A stretch of DNA of 64,000 nucleotides from Dactylorhiza incarnata (taxonomy: Eukaryota; Streptophyta; Magnoliopsida; Asparagales; Orchidaceae), in contig JAWHQI010000121.1 in the NCBI GenBank assembly GCA_033032865.1, forward strand, positions 4,836,001 through 4,900,000, in the 5' to 3' direction. The notes below the pieces were generated by a model. That model did not search any database, was not told where the DNA came from, and saw only the letters and a program-made list of their open reading frames with translations. Position numbers and translations under genes: made by a program. Of this stretch, positions 1 to 10,389 are shown one piece after another. Numbering within the stretch: the first letter of the stretch is position 1; each line of letters starts with the position of its first letter.

Positions 1-9
1 CTCTCGCAG

Positions 10-714
10 GCTCCTCCAAAGATAAATGTCACTGTCCCGGGGTGCACCCTACTGGACCACACGAATCCTAAGAACTCGCTTCTAGGCGCCGTCCAGGGTG
101 ACGGCCCCGTACTTCGCCTCTCAGGCTTAGGTAAATCGGTGACCCTGCCTCACGAAACTCCCTTCCAGGGGCGGCCCAGCTCTTCTCGCGCACATCAGGG
201 TAAGGCGACTTCCAACTCGCCCGATTGGCCCAAATCGGCCAGCTATCGATCTCTCTCCTCTTTCTGTTGACCTCCCCCTCTCGCAGGCCTTCCCGAGAGT
301 TCCAGCGACTTTGACTTGGGGGAGAAGGAGTTGTCGCCTCTTCCTTTGCCGGAGGAGATCGACGCCTTCCATGGCGACCCGCTAGATCCGATGACGATGA
401 AGAGGCGAACCTCAAAGCTTTTCCAGAAACATGGGCGGATGTTGCAAGACCTGTACAGCCAGGTGAAGAAAGACAGGGAGGCGGCTGAGGAGCAGATTGC
501 CTCGTTGGGAGATGAATGCGCCCGGTTCCAAGCTGAACTGCTGCAAGATTCTCGCGAGGAGGTTACTTCTCCGAGGGTGCACCTTGCGCGAGTGGTAGAC
601 CATGCTCGCTTGATCCAGCACGAGGCTTGCACCGCCCAAGCGTATCATTACCCTAGGAGACTGCCCAGATCGGGGGTGCGAGGCCGAGGCCGATGCAAAT
701 GGATTCAATATTGA
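10..714 (+). CDS. Antisense accessory gene A of Tat element 1, C-terminal two exons
   Basis: An exon runs from 10, after the acceptor CTCTCGCAG, to 130, before the donor GTAAAT. The next exon runs from 287, after a pyrimidine tract and CTCGCAG, to the TGA at 712-714. The phases fit (1+2) and the joined frame has no stop. Exon 2 begins with an acidic stretch (residues like SSSDFDLGEKE), then a region predicted by eye to be coiled coil (LYSQVKKDREAAEEQIASLG), and ends in a basic tail. I recognise no domain. The gene is opposite to gag-pol and lies directly upstream of gene B. It may be the downstream part of the same kind of protein as the gene at 17387-18753, whose position relative to the 3' LTR is equivalent, but the two pieces do not overlap, so this is unproven. 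Confidence 0.55.
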
Positions 715-1190
715 CCCCCCCACGCACTCGCGCTCCTTCTCTACATAATAATTTTCCTTTCTTATTTTGTGATGTCTTAGACGATTTATGCCCTATGGTG
801 GCGATTTGAACACTTCTCGCCCGCCTTCGTGAGCTCTTCTTATTTGGATTTGTTTTTAGTAATACCACCCCATATTTGCATTTTCTTTTTATTCACATTT
901 ATGATGCTCTTGTCGCGCCTAAGTATTCGCCTAGCTGACTATATGCTCTTCTTACTTAGTCCTTCTCTGCCTCTTACCGCTCAAGCACGCGACCCGCAAG
1001 GGCTCGACTAACCTGTAGGGGCTCGCCCACCTTACTCGCAGTGTTGTTTTTATTGTTTGCGAGTCAATATTACCTGGTTGCCGCGAGCGATTCCGAGAGA
1101 GGAAGGCTCTCATTTCAAGAATCATCATATTGCGCTTTGGCTAACCGCACCCTCCGGCGCTTCAATTACTCCCCGCCGCCTTAGTTTTTC
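715..1190 (+). other. Spacer between antisense genes A and B
   Basis: No credible ORF. The stretch is pyrimidine-rich and contains several copies of the GCGAG/CTCGC motif that recurs across this element family. It ends in the TATA box for gene B, so it probably holds both the 3' UTR of gene A and the gene B promoter. Confidence 0.4.
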
Positions 1191-1199
1191 TATAAATAG
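1191..1199 (+). promoter_or_regulatory. TATA box of antisense gene B
   Basis: TATAAATAG lies 114 bp upstream of the ATG at 1313. It reads on the strand opposite to the element's own gag-pol, so gene B appears to have its own promoter inside the retrotransposon. A TTTCTTTGTAG just before the ATG could be the acceptor of a leader intron. Confidence 0.6.
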
Positions 1200-1942
1200 G
1201 GCTGGCATTTATGTCTAACTACCGCTCCGATCGTCTTCTTCCTTCTCCTTCCTGCCTCCTTGCTCTCGCCACCTTCTCTCTTTGTGCTCGCCTCTTTCTT
1301 TGTAGGAAAACAATGGGCGGCGATAATGCGGATACCTAAGGCCGGGCTAAGTGTGCCTGGACTTTCTGCGAGCACACTTTCCTGAACTGCTCGCTCACAG
1401 AGAATGAGCATCACCTGGTCGTGGCGAACTATATTTCACCAGGATTTGTTGCCCGACAGCCTACGAGCGAGGATGTGATCAACTTCCCCCTCGCAGATGA
1501 GCTTGCCATCCCGGTGGATCACTTTGAGGTGGGCTTGCGATTTCCCTTCTGGCCTGAGATCAACCAGGTACTCGCTCCTCCCTTTCTCTTTTTCACTGCA
1601 TACCCGCGTGAAGTTCTCGTCTAACCGTTTGTTGCGAACCCCTCAGATACTCAAATACTTTGGCGTGATCCTGGGCCAGCTGACCCCCAACGCCGTTGCT
1701 ATGATGGTAGCCTTCGTGTGCTACTTGCGAGAGGAGCGGGTAGAGTTTAGCCTACCAGTCTTCCGCAAACTATTTTCTTTCAGGGCGAATAAGGACGGGA
1801 CCGCTTTTTTCACGAGCAGCCATGTCAAGGTCCTGGAGACGGTCAACAAGAGCCATTATTGGCCCCAAAAATTCGTCATCGTGAAGGGTCCATTTGGCAG
1901 CGTAACCTTCTCGCCCATCCAACGATCCAAAGCCACTTACTG

Positions 1943-1957
1943 CCCCCCCCCCCCCCC
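1943..1957 (+). repeat. Poly-C tract (15 C)
   Basis: A 15-base C run inside exon 2 of gene B encodes a short proline run. Its length decides the reading frame, so it is a likely slippage site. Confidence 0.8.
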
Positions 1958-2312
1958 GACGCTCGACGACCACGAGGCCGATCTCTTTAAGTACATGTCG
2001 ATCAACTTTGAGGTGGTCTACCTCAGGAGAAACGTCGACTCGCTTCTTCTCGTACCGCCAGGAGCTAGTTTGACTCGCACCTGCTCTGCTAATTCTTGCA
2101 TTGCTTCTTCTCTTCCTAACTCAGATTGCTTCTTACTCGCAGGAGAGCGAGACCTCCCGCTCAACCCACCTTACGCGAAGGTGGGGCATATCCAGCCTGC
2201 CCTTCAGCTCGCCACCTCTGCCGCCGAGCTCTGCCAAGAGCCTGCCTCCACTTCGACCCCTTCCTCTCATAAGCGACTCGCTCCTGCGAGCCGTGGGTCG
2301 AAGTCTCTACCT

Positions 2313-2336
2313 CCCCCCCCCCCCCCCCCCCCCCCC
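2313..2336 (+). repeat. Poly-C tract (24 C)
   Basis: A 24-base C run in exon 3 of gene B encodes polyproline directly before a Lys-rich KKSKTFPPTKGKG segment. The downstream frame change near 2400 could reflect slippage or a sequencing error in this homopolymer. Confidence 0.8.
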
Positions 2337-3353
2337 AAGAAGTCGAAGACGTTTCCTCCGACTAAGGGGAAGGGGGTCCTCAGGTCCTGCTCGGAGGAGA
2401 TCACCCAGTGACCCGGCCCAAGGAGAAGGTTCCCAGCGAGCCCTCCAAGGTGGTGGCCGGCACCTCGAAGGTGCCTTCTCCGACACGCCACCAGAACTAT
2501 GGCTTAGGGGTCAAACACTTGGACGAGGCCGACGCGCCTCTGCTGGTTTGGTACGAGGAGACCAACCGGGCCTCGATATCGACACTCTTCCCCTCCTGGG
2601 TGGAGGAGGATACGATCAGCGGTAATGCCTTTGCCCTGTCCTTCGGCCTTTATGGGTGAGAGGACGCGAATGAGTTCAACTCGATGACCTCTCGGGTACT
2701 CGCTCATGAGAGCGCGCGGTCCCAACTCCGCTCTCTAGAGCTCGCCCATATGGTGGGTCGGCACAACTTCCAGCTGGAGAGGAACTCAGAGGAGCTCACC
2801 CACGAGCCGAAGATCGTCATGAAGGAGATCACGCGCCTGAGGAAGGAAAAGAGCTCTGAGGCTCTTCGGGAAGCGTTGAAGGCTGCGACCGAGGAGGTGG
2901 CCGACCTCAAAGAAAAACTAGATGTCTCGGATGGTCTCGTCGCCAGCCTCTAGGGTGGGATGGTGAGTTTTCTGATCATTCGCCTACCCTTTCTTGTCCT
3001 TCCATACTCGCGCCTAATTCTTTTTCTTGTAGGGTGCCGAGACTGCCAACGAGCTCCTTGCTCGCAACACCGCCCTGGCGCAGCAAGTTGAAGGGTTGAA
3101 ATCCCTGAACCTCAAATTGGTCCAGGCCGCCCTCCGGCCCAGTCCCAAATCGTTGAAGGCCAACCGACTGGAGCATAAGGCGGAGATGCAACAGGGAGCG
3201 CTCCATGCGGCGTCGTTCTCCTTCAGTACTCTCAAGCGGTCTGGCCTACTCACAGCGGAGGCGGCGGAGCTCACTTTGGAGGACTTGATCCCGGAGATGT
3301 TCTTGCCCACCACACCCCCCCGAGAGGAGCGAGGGAAAGCAATCCGCGGATGA

Positions 3354-3986
3354 GTCATGCTCTGTATTGTTTCGATTTTCTTTCTTTTTGACCTTTTGGC
3401 TGGCAAGAACGCCGCGAAACTCTGTAAAACTATTGGACGAAAATAGAAATAATATATTTCTCACATGTTAATTGCTTGCTTGTTGTCTCCGCGTATGTTT
3501 TTTCTCTATTCATTTCTCTCGTTCCTGTTGTTATTAGTACGGTGTTCATAGTGTTCGCTCTTGCCTATCCCTCGATCGCTTAGCTCAGGCGTTTCGCTCG
3601 CAATTTACCGCTGCTTTCTCGCCCTTCTGTTTTCTCAGGGGTCGCGGTTTCTTGGGACCTTCCGGCGTGTCTCCCTCCCACGAGAAGTACGCATTCTACC
3701 CTTTAACCTTTGCGAGCGAAGCTTTTGCCTTGGCTTCTTTCATAGTCCTAAAGACTGTAACTTCTCCCATGTCCGACAGCCCCGTGTCGGCGAGTACTCG
3801 GCCTGCCTATCTGGGGCGGCTACTCCTTTGTTGTGAGGACTCTACTGCGCGAGGCGACCATCGCCCTACGCGAATGAGTCAGGTTCTCTTTCCTTGTTAT
3901 GCGAGCTCGTTTCCATCCGGCGAGTGAGACGGCCTTCTTCTGGTGTAACTTGACCCCGTCCCGCAGCCTACCTGTTTTCTCATACT
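3354..3986. other. Spacer between gene B and the minisatellite
   Basis: No supported gene. It contains the presumed 3' UTR and poly-A region of gene B (an AATAGAAATAATATA stretch near 3442). Short ORFs here are unsupported. Confidence 0.4.
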
Positions 3987-4738
3987 TGCCTCGCCAGCCC
4001 CTCCAGTGGTCAACCTGACCCACCGTCTATGAGAGCCCGGCGGTGAAATTGATCGAGGGACCTTCCAACACTAAACCCTCGTTACCTTGCCAGCCTCTCC
4101 AGAGATCAACCTGACCCACCGTCTATGAGAGACCGACAGTGGAATCGATCTGGGACACTCCAGCATCAATACTTGTTACCTTGCCAGCCTCTCCAGAGAT
4201 CAACCTGACCCACCATCTATGAGAGCCCGGCAGCAGAATCGATCTGGGGCACTCCAGCACCAATACTTGTTACCTTGCCAGCCTCTCCAGAGATCAACCT
4301 GACCCACCGTCTATGAGATCCCGGCAGCAAAATCGATCTGGGGAACTCCAGCACCAATACTTGTTACCTTGCCAGCCTCTCTAGAGATCAACCTGACCCA
4401 CCATCTATGCGAGCCCGTCAGCGGAATCGATCTAGGGCACTCCAGCACCAATACTTGTTACCTTGCCAGCTTCTCCAGAGATCAACCTGACTCACCGTCT
4501 ATGAGAGCCCGACAGCAGAATTAATCTGGGGCACTCCAGCACCAATACTTGTTACCTTGACAGCCTCTCCAGAGATCAACCTGACCCACCGTCTATGAGA
4601 GCCCGACAGCGGAATCGATCTGGGGCACTCCAACACCAATACTTGTTACCTTGCCAACCTATCCAGAGATCAACCTGACCCACAGTCTATGAGAGCCCGG
4701 CAGCGGAATCGATCTGGGGCACTCTAGCACCAATACTT
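3987..4738. repeat. 94-bp minisatellite, eight copies
   Basis: GTTACCTTGCCAGCC recurs at 4081, 4175, 4269, 4363, 4457, 4551 and 4645, exactly 94 bp apart. A diverged first unit starts near 3987. Each unit carries CCACCGTCTATGAGAGCCCG and ends in CCAATACTT. The array lies between the integrase end and the antisense genes, which corresponds to the 3' untranslated region of the element. Tandem arrays in this place are a known feature of Tat/Ogre elements. Confidence 0.95.
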
Positions 4739-4818
4739 TTGAAGATTCCTACTTAGAAACAATTTCAAAATCAAGATGTGGGAAGTAAAAACCTACAGTA
4801 AATTAATTACCAAAACTT

Positions 4819-5676
4819 TTATGGATAGAATCGCTTTAAGTCATCCCCACTCCTGGCTCGGCCGAGAGGTACCCCTTCCACATCTTGGAGGTGGTACCCT
4901 CCCGACTTGAGCACTTCGCTTACAATATAAGGCCCCTCCCAATTGGGGTCAAGTTTACCTACCGCGGCTCCTCTCCCAGCCGCATCAATCTTCTTTAGAA
5001 CCAAGTCCCCTTTCTCGAAGTGTTTTATTCTGATGTGCTAGTCAAAGTATCTGGCCATCCGCCTTTTGACCTCTTCTTGCCGAATGGTGGCGAGATCCCG
5101 CAGTTCCTCTACCAGGTCCAGGGATAATCTTTGCTCCTCTTCATTCTCTACCCGCCACTCGTCGTCTCCTTCCCCTGCGGCGACTACTCGGGGGGACTTC
5201 ACATCGAATTCTATAGGGAGCACGGCTTGGGACCCATGAGAGAGTTTGAAAGGGGTCTCCCCGGTGGCCGTGTTCGGAGTGGTTCTCAACGCCCAGAGGA
5301 CCGAGGGCAGCTGCTCTACCCAGTTCCCCATGAGGTTCTCGACCTTCTTCTTCAGCAAGTTTACGATGATTTTGTTTGCCGCCTCCACTTGCCCATTGCT
5401 CCTTGGGTGGTGGACCGACGCAAACCGAAGATCGATGCCGAGTTGGGTGCAGAAGTTAACGAACTCATCGCTGGCAAATTGCGGTCCGTTGTCCGTCACT
5501 ATGGCCAGTGGGAGCCCATGTCTGCAAATTATCTCACCCCACACAAAATTTCTCACCACTTGGGACGTTACCTTGGCCAGCGCCTTTACTTCTACCCACT
5601 TGGAGAAATAATCAATCATCACCAATAGAAACTTCCTTTGGCCACTAGCTTGTGGGAAAGGTCCTACCAGGTCCAA
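4819..5676 (-). CDS. Integrase of Tat element 1 (core and C-terminal domain)
   Basis: The frame 5676-5038 carries the integrase core. Catalytic residues are present: Asp in MIDYFSKW, Asp in VTDNGPQF and Glu in NGQVEAANK. After one stop near 5035 the same protein continues at 5004-4819 with the C-terminal domain (KLDPNWEGPYIV, then GYHLQD and LKRFYP). The upstream zinc-binding HHCC region lies at about 5926-5680 but is out of frame. In a working element this enzyme inserts the cDNA into the genome. The single stop between core and tail makes this copy defective unless read through. Confidence 0.85.
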
Positions 5677-5679
5677 ACC

Positions 5680-5926
5680 CCATATAACAAAGGGCCAGAG
5701 AGCCGTGATGGTTCAGAGTCTTTGTGCTGGGAGAAGTTGGAGTGGAGCATAGAGCTGACACTTGGAGCACTTCTTTGCGAACTCCGCCGCATCCTTGCTG
5801 AGGGTAGGCCAGAAGTAGCCTTGCCTCAACACTCTTCCTTCCAAGGTTCGGCTCCCGGAGTGACTGCCACATTCCTCCGAGTGGATTTCTTCTAGGACTC
5901 TCGGGACCTCCTCCTATGATACACAA
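5680..5926 (-). pseudogene. Integrase zinc-binding region of Tat element 1, out of frame
   Basis: In the frame not used by the main ORF, the minus strand shows the end of an H2C2 zinc-binding domain (FAKKCSKCQLYAP) leading into the integrase core at 5676. It contains at least one stop and a frameshift relative to the core. Confidence 0.6.
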
Positions 5927-6614
5927 CGGGCCAGGAGCCTCGAGAGCATTTTTCTGTATAGCCCTCCTGCATGCAAGGAATAATAAGCCGACTTATACCT
6001 GAAGCGCCGTTTATCCATGTCTCCTTCAGGGAACTTCCCAGACCCCAGGAAGGTGATGAAGGGGTCCATCCTTGGTCCACCTCCATTAGCTCCCCTTCTG
6101 TGATAGAGGGACGAAAGAGGTCCGACACTGTACCCCCTGCTCTGGGACCAAACTTGGCCAGGAGGACTGCCGCGACACTCTCCTCTCTTGGTATGTGATG
6201 GATCGAGAAGGTCCGGAACTGCCCTATGAGTCCCTTGGCCTTTTCCAAGTACTGATGAAGAGTCGACTCCTTTACCTCGAACTCTCCTTTAACCTGGCAA
6301 GCCACTACCATGGATTCAATCGAGACCTCCACATCTTGTACTCCCAACTCCAGGGCCAGGAGGAGGCCAGCTATCACCGCTTCATATTCGGCCTGGTTGT
6401 TGGTGAGGGGGAAGTGAACGTTGATAGCCTGCTCGATCCTCCTCCCCTGGGGACTCACCAAAACCACCCCTCCTCCAAAGGAATGCTTTCCCGAGGCCCC
6501 ATCCACCAACATCTTCCAGGACACCGAGCTGGGCAGCTCAGACTCTTCCACCTCAGTCACGTAGTCTGCCAGAAAGTCTGCCACTACTTGGGCCTTTATG
6601 GACAATCTCGGCAC
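5892..6614 (-). CDS. RNase H domain of Tat element 1
   Basis: The minus-strand frame contains the RNase H fold: MLVDGAS (first Asp), NNQAEYEAVIAGL (Glu), and a late IPREES segment. Two acidic residues look lost. The usual SDS is IES here, and the final Asp-Ala motif reads EESVAAVL, so activity is doubtful. The region follows the RT connection segment, as in gypsy elements. About 340 bases (6615-6956) between this ORF and the RT frame encode the RT/RNase H connection with stops. Confidence 0.75.
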   Translation of the reverse strand: MPRLSIKAQVVADFLADYVTEVEESELPSSVSWKMLVDGASGKHSFGGGVVLVSPQGRRIEQAINVHFPLTNNQAEYEAVIAGLLLALELGVQDVEVSIESMVVACQVKGEFEVKESTLHQYLEKAKGLIGQFRTFSIHHIPREESVAAVLLAKFGPRAGGTVSDLFRPSITEGELMEVDQGWTPSSPSWGLGSSLKETWINGASGISRLIIPCMQEGYTEKCSRGSWPVVYHRRRSRES

Positions 6615-6956
6615 ATACGATATATCAAATTCACTCAGTTCTACTGACTACTTAGCCAACCTCCCCGAGTGCTCTACCCCCTCCATTACATTGCGAAGGG
6701 GGTGGTCGGGCACCACTTTGATCAGGTGTGCTTGGAAGTAGGGCCGGAGCTTCCGAGCCGACACCACCAAGGCGAAAGCCAACTTCTCCAGGATAGGGTA
6801 TCAGAGCTCTGCCTTCCTCAGTACTCGACTAACATAGTAAATTGGGAGTTGCTTTTTGCCTTCTTCTCGGACCAATACTGAACTCACTGCCTCGGGTCCT
6901 ACCCCTATATACGGGGACAGGTCCTCTCCTTGTCTTGGCCCCTGTAGCAGAGGAGC

Positions 6957-8414
6957 TTATTGTTCTTTCAATGCTTGAAAAGCCCTTTCGCATTTTGGGG
7001 TCCACTCAAACTTTTGGTTTCCTCTCAGTACTTTGAAGAAGGGTGCACACTTCTCTCCCGACCTGGAGAGGAACCTGCTAAGTCGGACCAGTTTTCCTGT
7101 GAGGCGCTGAACCTCCTTTGCATTCCTGGGAGACCCCAACTCCATGATAGCCTTGACTTTGTCTGGGTTCGGCTCCATTCCCGCCGGAGTGAACAAGTGT
7201 CCTAGAAATTTTCCCCAGCTAGCCCCAAAGACACACTTCATGGGATTGAGCTACATCTTGAACTTTCTCAAGGTCCCGAAGGTCTATCTGAGGTCGCAGA
7301 GGTGGGACTCAAGGTCTCGGCTCTTCACCATGAGATCATCCACGCAGACTTCCAGATTTCTACCCTTTTGTTCTCGGAAGACCCGGCCGATCATCCGCTG
7401 GTAAGTCGCCCCTGCATTCTTGAGCCCGAAAGGCATCATTTTGTAGCTATAGCACCCATCCCCCATGATGAAGGAAACATCCTTGACGTCAGGAGGATGC
7501 ATGCGGATTTGATGATAACCTGAAAATGCATCTAAAAAAGACATCATAGAAAAACCGACAGCTGAATCAACCAGCGCGTCGATTCTAGGCAAGGGGTAGC
7601 AATCCTTGTGGCATGATTTATTAAGTAGTGAGAAATCGATACACATTCGCCACTTACCTCCCCCCTTCTTCACCATAACTACATTGGAGACCCAGCCTGG
7701 GTACTGGATCTCCGATACAAATCGTGCTCGGAGGAGCTTGCCCACCTCCTCCCTGATGGGGCCTTCCAGCTTGTCGACGATTGCTCTCTTATTTTGGCGG
7801 ATGGGGCGAGTGCCGGTGTCGAGGTTGAGGTAGTGGCAAGCCACGTCAGCATCGATCCCGGGCATCTCCGCTGCACTCCATGCGAAGACATCCACATTCT
7901 CTTGGACGCAAGCCAATATTTGCCTCCGCTCCTCTGCGCTGAGCTCTCTGCTGACTCGGACTTTTTCCACCACCCCTGTTCGGGTGGTGACCTCGAGTTC
8001 TACAACTTCATCCATGGCTTCCAGCCGGGATCGCTCCCCCCACTTGCCTTCCTTCTCATCGCCGTAAGCTAACACTTTGTCCTCCTCCTCCCTTCCTTCT
8101 CCTTCGACCGCCATCAACCCCTCCGCCCTTCCTTCCTGGGCCTGACCTTCTTCCGCTTCATTCCCCTCTTCTTCTTCTCCGAGACCCGCCAATTCCCCCT
8201 TCTCCCAATCCAACTCCTCTGCTTCTGCCATCCAAGAGACGGTGTTCACGGCGGTCACGTAGCATTGCCTTGCCACCTTGGGGTCACCCCTTACCCGAAC
8301 ATGAACTCCTCCCGAGTTGAACTTGACACATTGGTGGAAAGTGGAGGGGACGCAGCGGAAAGCACTGATAAGAGGCCGTCTGAAGATGGCACCATAGCTG
8401 CTGGGGGCATCCAC
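6957..8414 (-). CDS. Reverse transcriptase of Tat element 1
   Basis: The frame 8414-7284 holds an acidic low-complexity linker (Glu/Gly-rich, about residues 80-150), then the RT core. Motifs are KWRMCIDFSLLNK, SFLDAFSGYHQI, MPFGLKNAGATYQRM and the catalytic VCVDDLMVKS. The frame resumes at 7241-6957 (LGHLFTPAGMEPNPDK, LTGKLVRLSRFLSRSG) after two stops. Together these are a near full-length Ty3/gypsy RT, broken between palm and thumb. The frame also differs from that of the protease, so a frameshift lies near 8300-8400. Confidence 0.85.
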
Positions 8415-8901
8415 TATGACAAAGCGGCAATTCCGGGACTGCCCCCCCTAGGACCACATGGAGTCCCACTCCCCCCTCTACCTCCTTCCTCTCTCCGGAG
8501 AACCTAAACAGTGGGCCATCTGAGGCCAACACCCTCTTGCTCTCTACTTTCATTTCATCAAATGCCCTCTTGAAGATGACGTTGACCGAGCTTCCGTTGT
8601 CCACAAGGATCCGAGACACTATGAAGTTCTCAATGGCGGTCTGGATGACCAACGCATCGCAGAAAGGGTCTTCGTGACCTGACATGTCCCTCTGAGAGAA
8701 AGTAATTTTTTCTGTCGGGGGTGGTGCTTGGAACGTCGAAGCAATGCTCCGACGGTAGATGGTATGAAGGCTCACCTTGCGGGTTGCCTCAGCCCCTGCA
8801 CCCCCGTGGATCACTCCGATCCCTCCTCGGGTCCCCAAATTGACCCTATCCTCGCACCTTTCCTCCTCATCCTCCCGAGGCAGGACCTCCTCGATCCTCA
8901 C
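8284..8901 (-). CDS. Aspartic protease region of Tat element 1
   Basis: The minus-strand frame carries the protease motif RILVDNGSSVNVIF. The usual D-T/S-G is DNG here, a variant common in plant Tat-type elements. The preceding KITFSQRDMSGHEDPFCDAL is the typical lead-in. After residue 150 the frame departs into an unrelated tail, so the gag-pro/RT frame is interrupted. The enzyme would mature the gag-pol polyprotein. Confidence 0.75.
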   Translation of the reverse strand: MRIEEVLPREDEEERCEDRVNLGTRGGIGVIHGGAGAEATRKVSLHTIYRRSIASTFQAPPPTEKITFSQRDMSGHEDPFCDALVIQTAIENFIVSRILVDNGSSVNVIFKRAFDEMKVESKRVLASDGPLFRFSGERKEVEGGVGLHVVLGGAVPELPLCHSGCPQQLWCHLQTASYQCFPLRPLHFPPMCQVQLGRSSCSGKG

Positions 8902-10340
8902 CTACTGCTGCCGCGGTGCCGACACTCTGGCCCTCTTTGTCTTTAGGAACTCCGAGCAAGTGGCTGTTGCGTGACCTTCCTCATCGTGGAAGTCACAATA
9001 TGGCAACGTCGCTTCCCCCCTCTCGACTTCCACCCCCTTATTCCTCCTTCGGGCCGCTGCCCCTGCTCCACCCCTAGCTCTTCCTCCTCTTCCTCTCCCT
9101 ATTGCCATTGCATGCTGAGACGGAGGAGGCATCTGCCTCGGACCCTGCCTCCATCCCAACTGATGGGGTCTTCCCTGACCCCCTTGGAAATTACCCCCTC
9201 CCGAGGCATAACTTCTCCCTTGACCTTTCATTCCTCCGCCTTGCTGTCTCCACCCCCCTACCCTCCGGGGCCCTGGGCTCTTCTCTCCTCCGCACCTCCT
9301 GCTGCCTAACCTCCAGCTCACTGAGCTTTGCTAGCCTCCTGGCGAGCTCCGGATTGGCCACCTCCCCTTCGATTTCCTCCGCCACCCTCTCCATCAACTC
9401 CTCGTAGGAGACGGGGGCCTTCCTCTTCAATCCCATCTTGAAGAAACTTTCCCTCAGCCCAACCGTGAAGGAAAGCTGGAGGGTAAACGCAGGCATCTCC
9501 TGGGTGAGCAACACCTCTTCCTGGAATCGATCCGCACAGTGAGCCAACGACTCCCTGGGCTCCTGCTTAACCTTGAAGAGTGACTCAGCATCCTTCTTCC
9601 TCTTCTTCGAAGTCGAGAATCACAATAAGAAGCTTCGGCGCAAGTCTTTGAATGCGTAGATCGACCCCCACAGGGAGTTGATGGAACCAGTCCCTAGCCT
9701 TCTCTTTCAGGGTGACAGCGAAGAGCCGACACTTAAAGGCATCCGACATCGGCATGATGGAGATCGAGTCCTCGAATGACTGCAGGTGCTGGACTGGGTC
9801 ATCCCTGCCGTGGTAGTACCCTGTCCCACTCATTGAACCCTTCCAGAACACGGGCGGAAAGCACCAGCTCGCAAAAGGGGCTTCCCCCACCGGTCACCCT
9901 TTCCTACTCCACTCGCCCCACGAGCTCCCTCGCCATGCTTGAGCCTGCGGGAGCCACGCTCGCGGGAGCCGCGCTTACGGGCGATGTGCTCGTCGGAACC
10001 ATGCTTTCCTGTGCTGTGCTCGCCTGCACTGCACTCGTCGGCATCGTGCTCGCTGGAATCTTGCTCGGCTGGCTGGTAAATAGCACTCGCCCCTACAGAT
10101 CTCGCCCTGGACCCCTGCCACTTCCTTCCCAGCCCTTCCTCCCGTGGCATTCTCGTCCGCCGCTGGAGGAGGGAACACCTGATGTGCAGGGGTAGCGAAT
10201 TCGCTTCGCAATGCTGTGACAGTGAATCCGAGGGTGTCGAGGACTTCCCTCCTGAAGTTCGAGAACATCCTTGGCGTCACCACTGGGGGGCGACCCGCCA
10301 AACTCCTCTCCCTGCTCCTCATCTCCTGCCATGTCCCTTC
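8902..10340 (-). pseudogene. gag of Tat element 1, several frames
   Basis: Gag is split over frames. The N-terminus is around 10265-10090 (FSNFRREVLDTLGF). A repetitive Ala/Ser or Arg/Gly segment of short degenerate repeats lies at 10090-9900. The capsid-like domain is at 9890-9700 (YYHGRDDPVQHLQSFED, FKCRLFAVTLKEKARDWF). Its C-terminal part is at 9547-9191. A zinc-finger-like CDFHDEEGHATATC lies near 9000-8960, followed by the protease. At least three frameshifts separate these pieces. Gag packages the element RNA. Confidence 0.75.
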
Positions 10341-10389
10341 CTTGGAACTTTCTTGGACTAGCTAGCACTTCACGCTCACCGCACCAAAA

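Larger units (their letters stand above)
1313..3353 (+). pseudogene. Antisense accessory gene B: gypsy-type transposon domain plus coiled coil, broken
   Basis: Four exons are inferred: 1313-1567, 1647-2067, 2143-2962 and 3033-3353, with GT-AG introns (donors GTACTC, GTTTGA, GTGAGT) and matching phases. The N-terminal part (exons 1-2) contains a GLRFPFWPEIN motif followed by a LGQLTPNAVAMMVAF helix. This resembles the plant 'putative gypsy type transposon' domain (Pfam PF04195, from memory). The middle is Pro-rich with Lys-rich patches, and the C-terminal half looks like coiled coil (EITRLRKEKSSEALREALK). Breaks: TAA at codon 9, a frame change before the TGA at 2409, TGA at 2657-2659 and TAG at 2951-2953. 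The copy is therefore dead although its splice sites survive. The function of such proteins is not known to me. Confidence 0.7.

Noticed and set aside
3987..4738. CRISPR-like regular repeats
   Set aside because: The whole 94-bp unit repeats without unique spacers, and the context is a plant retrotransposon.
7794..9407. Plus-strand ORFs over gag, protease and RT of Tat element 1
   Set aside because: Antisense shadows of the minus-strand retroelement genes, rich in Pro/Ser and without motifs.
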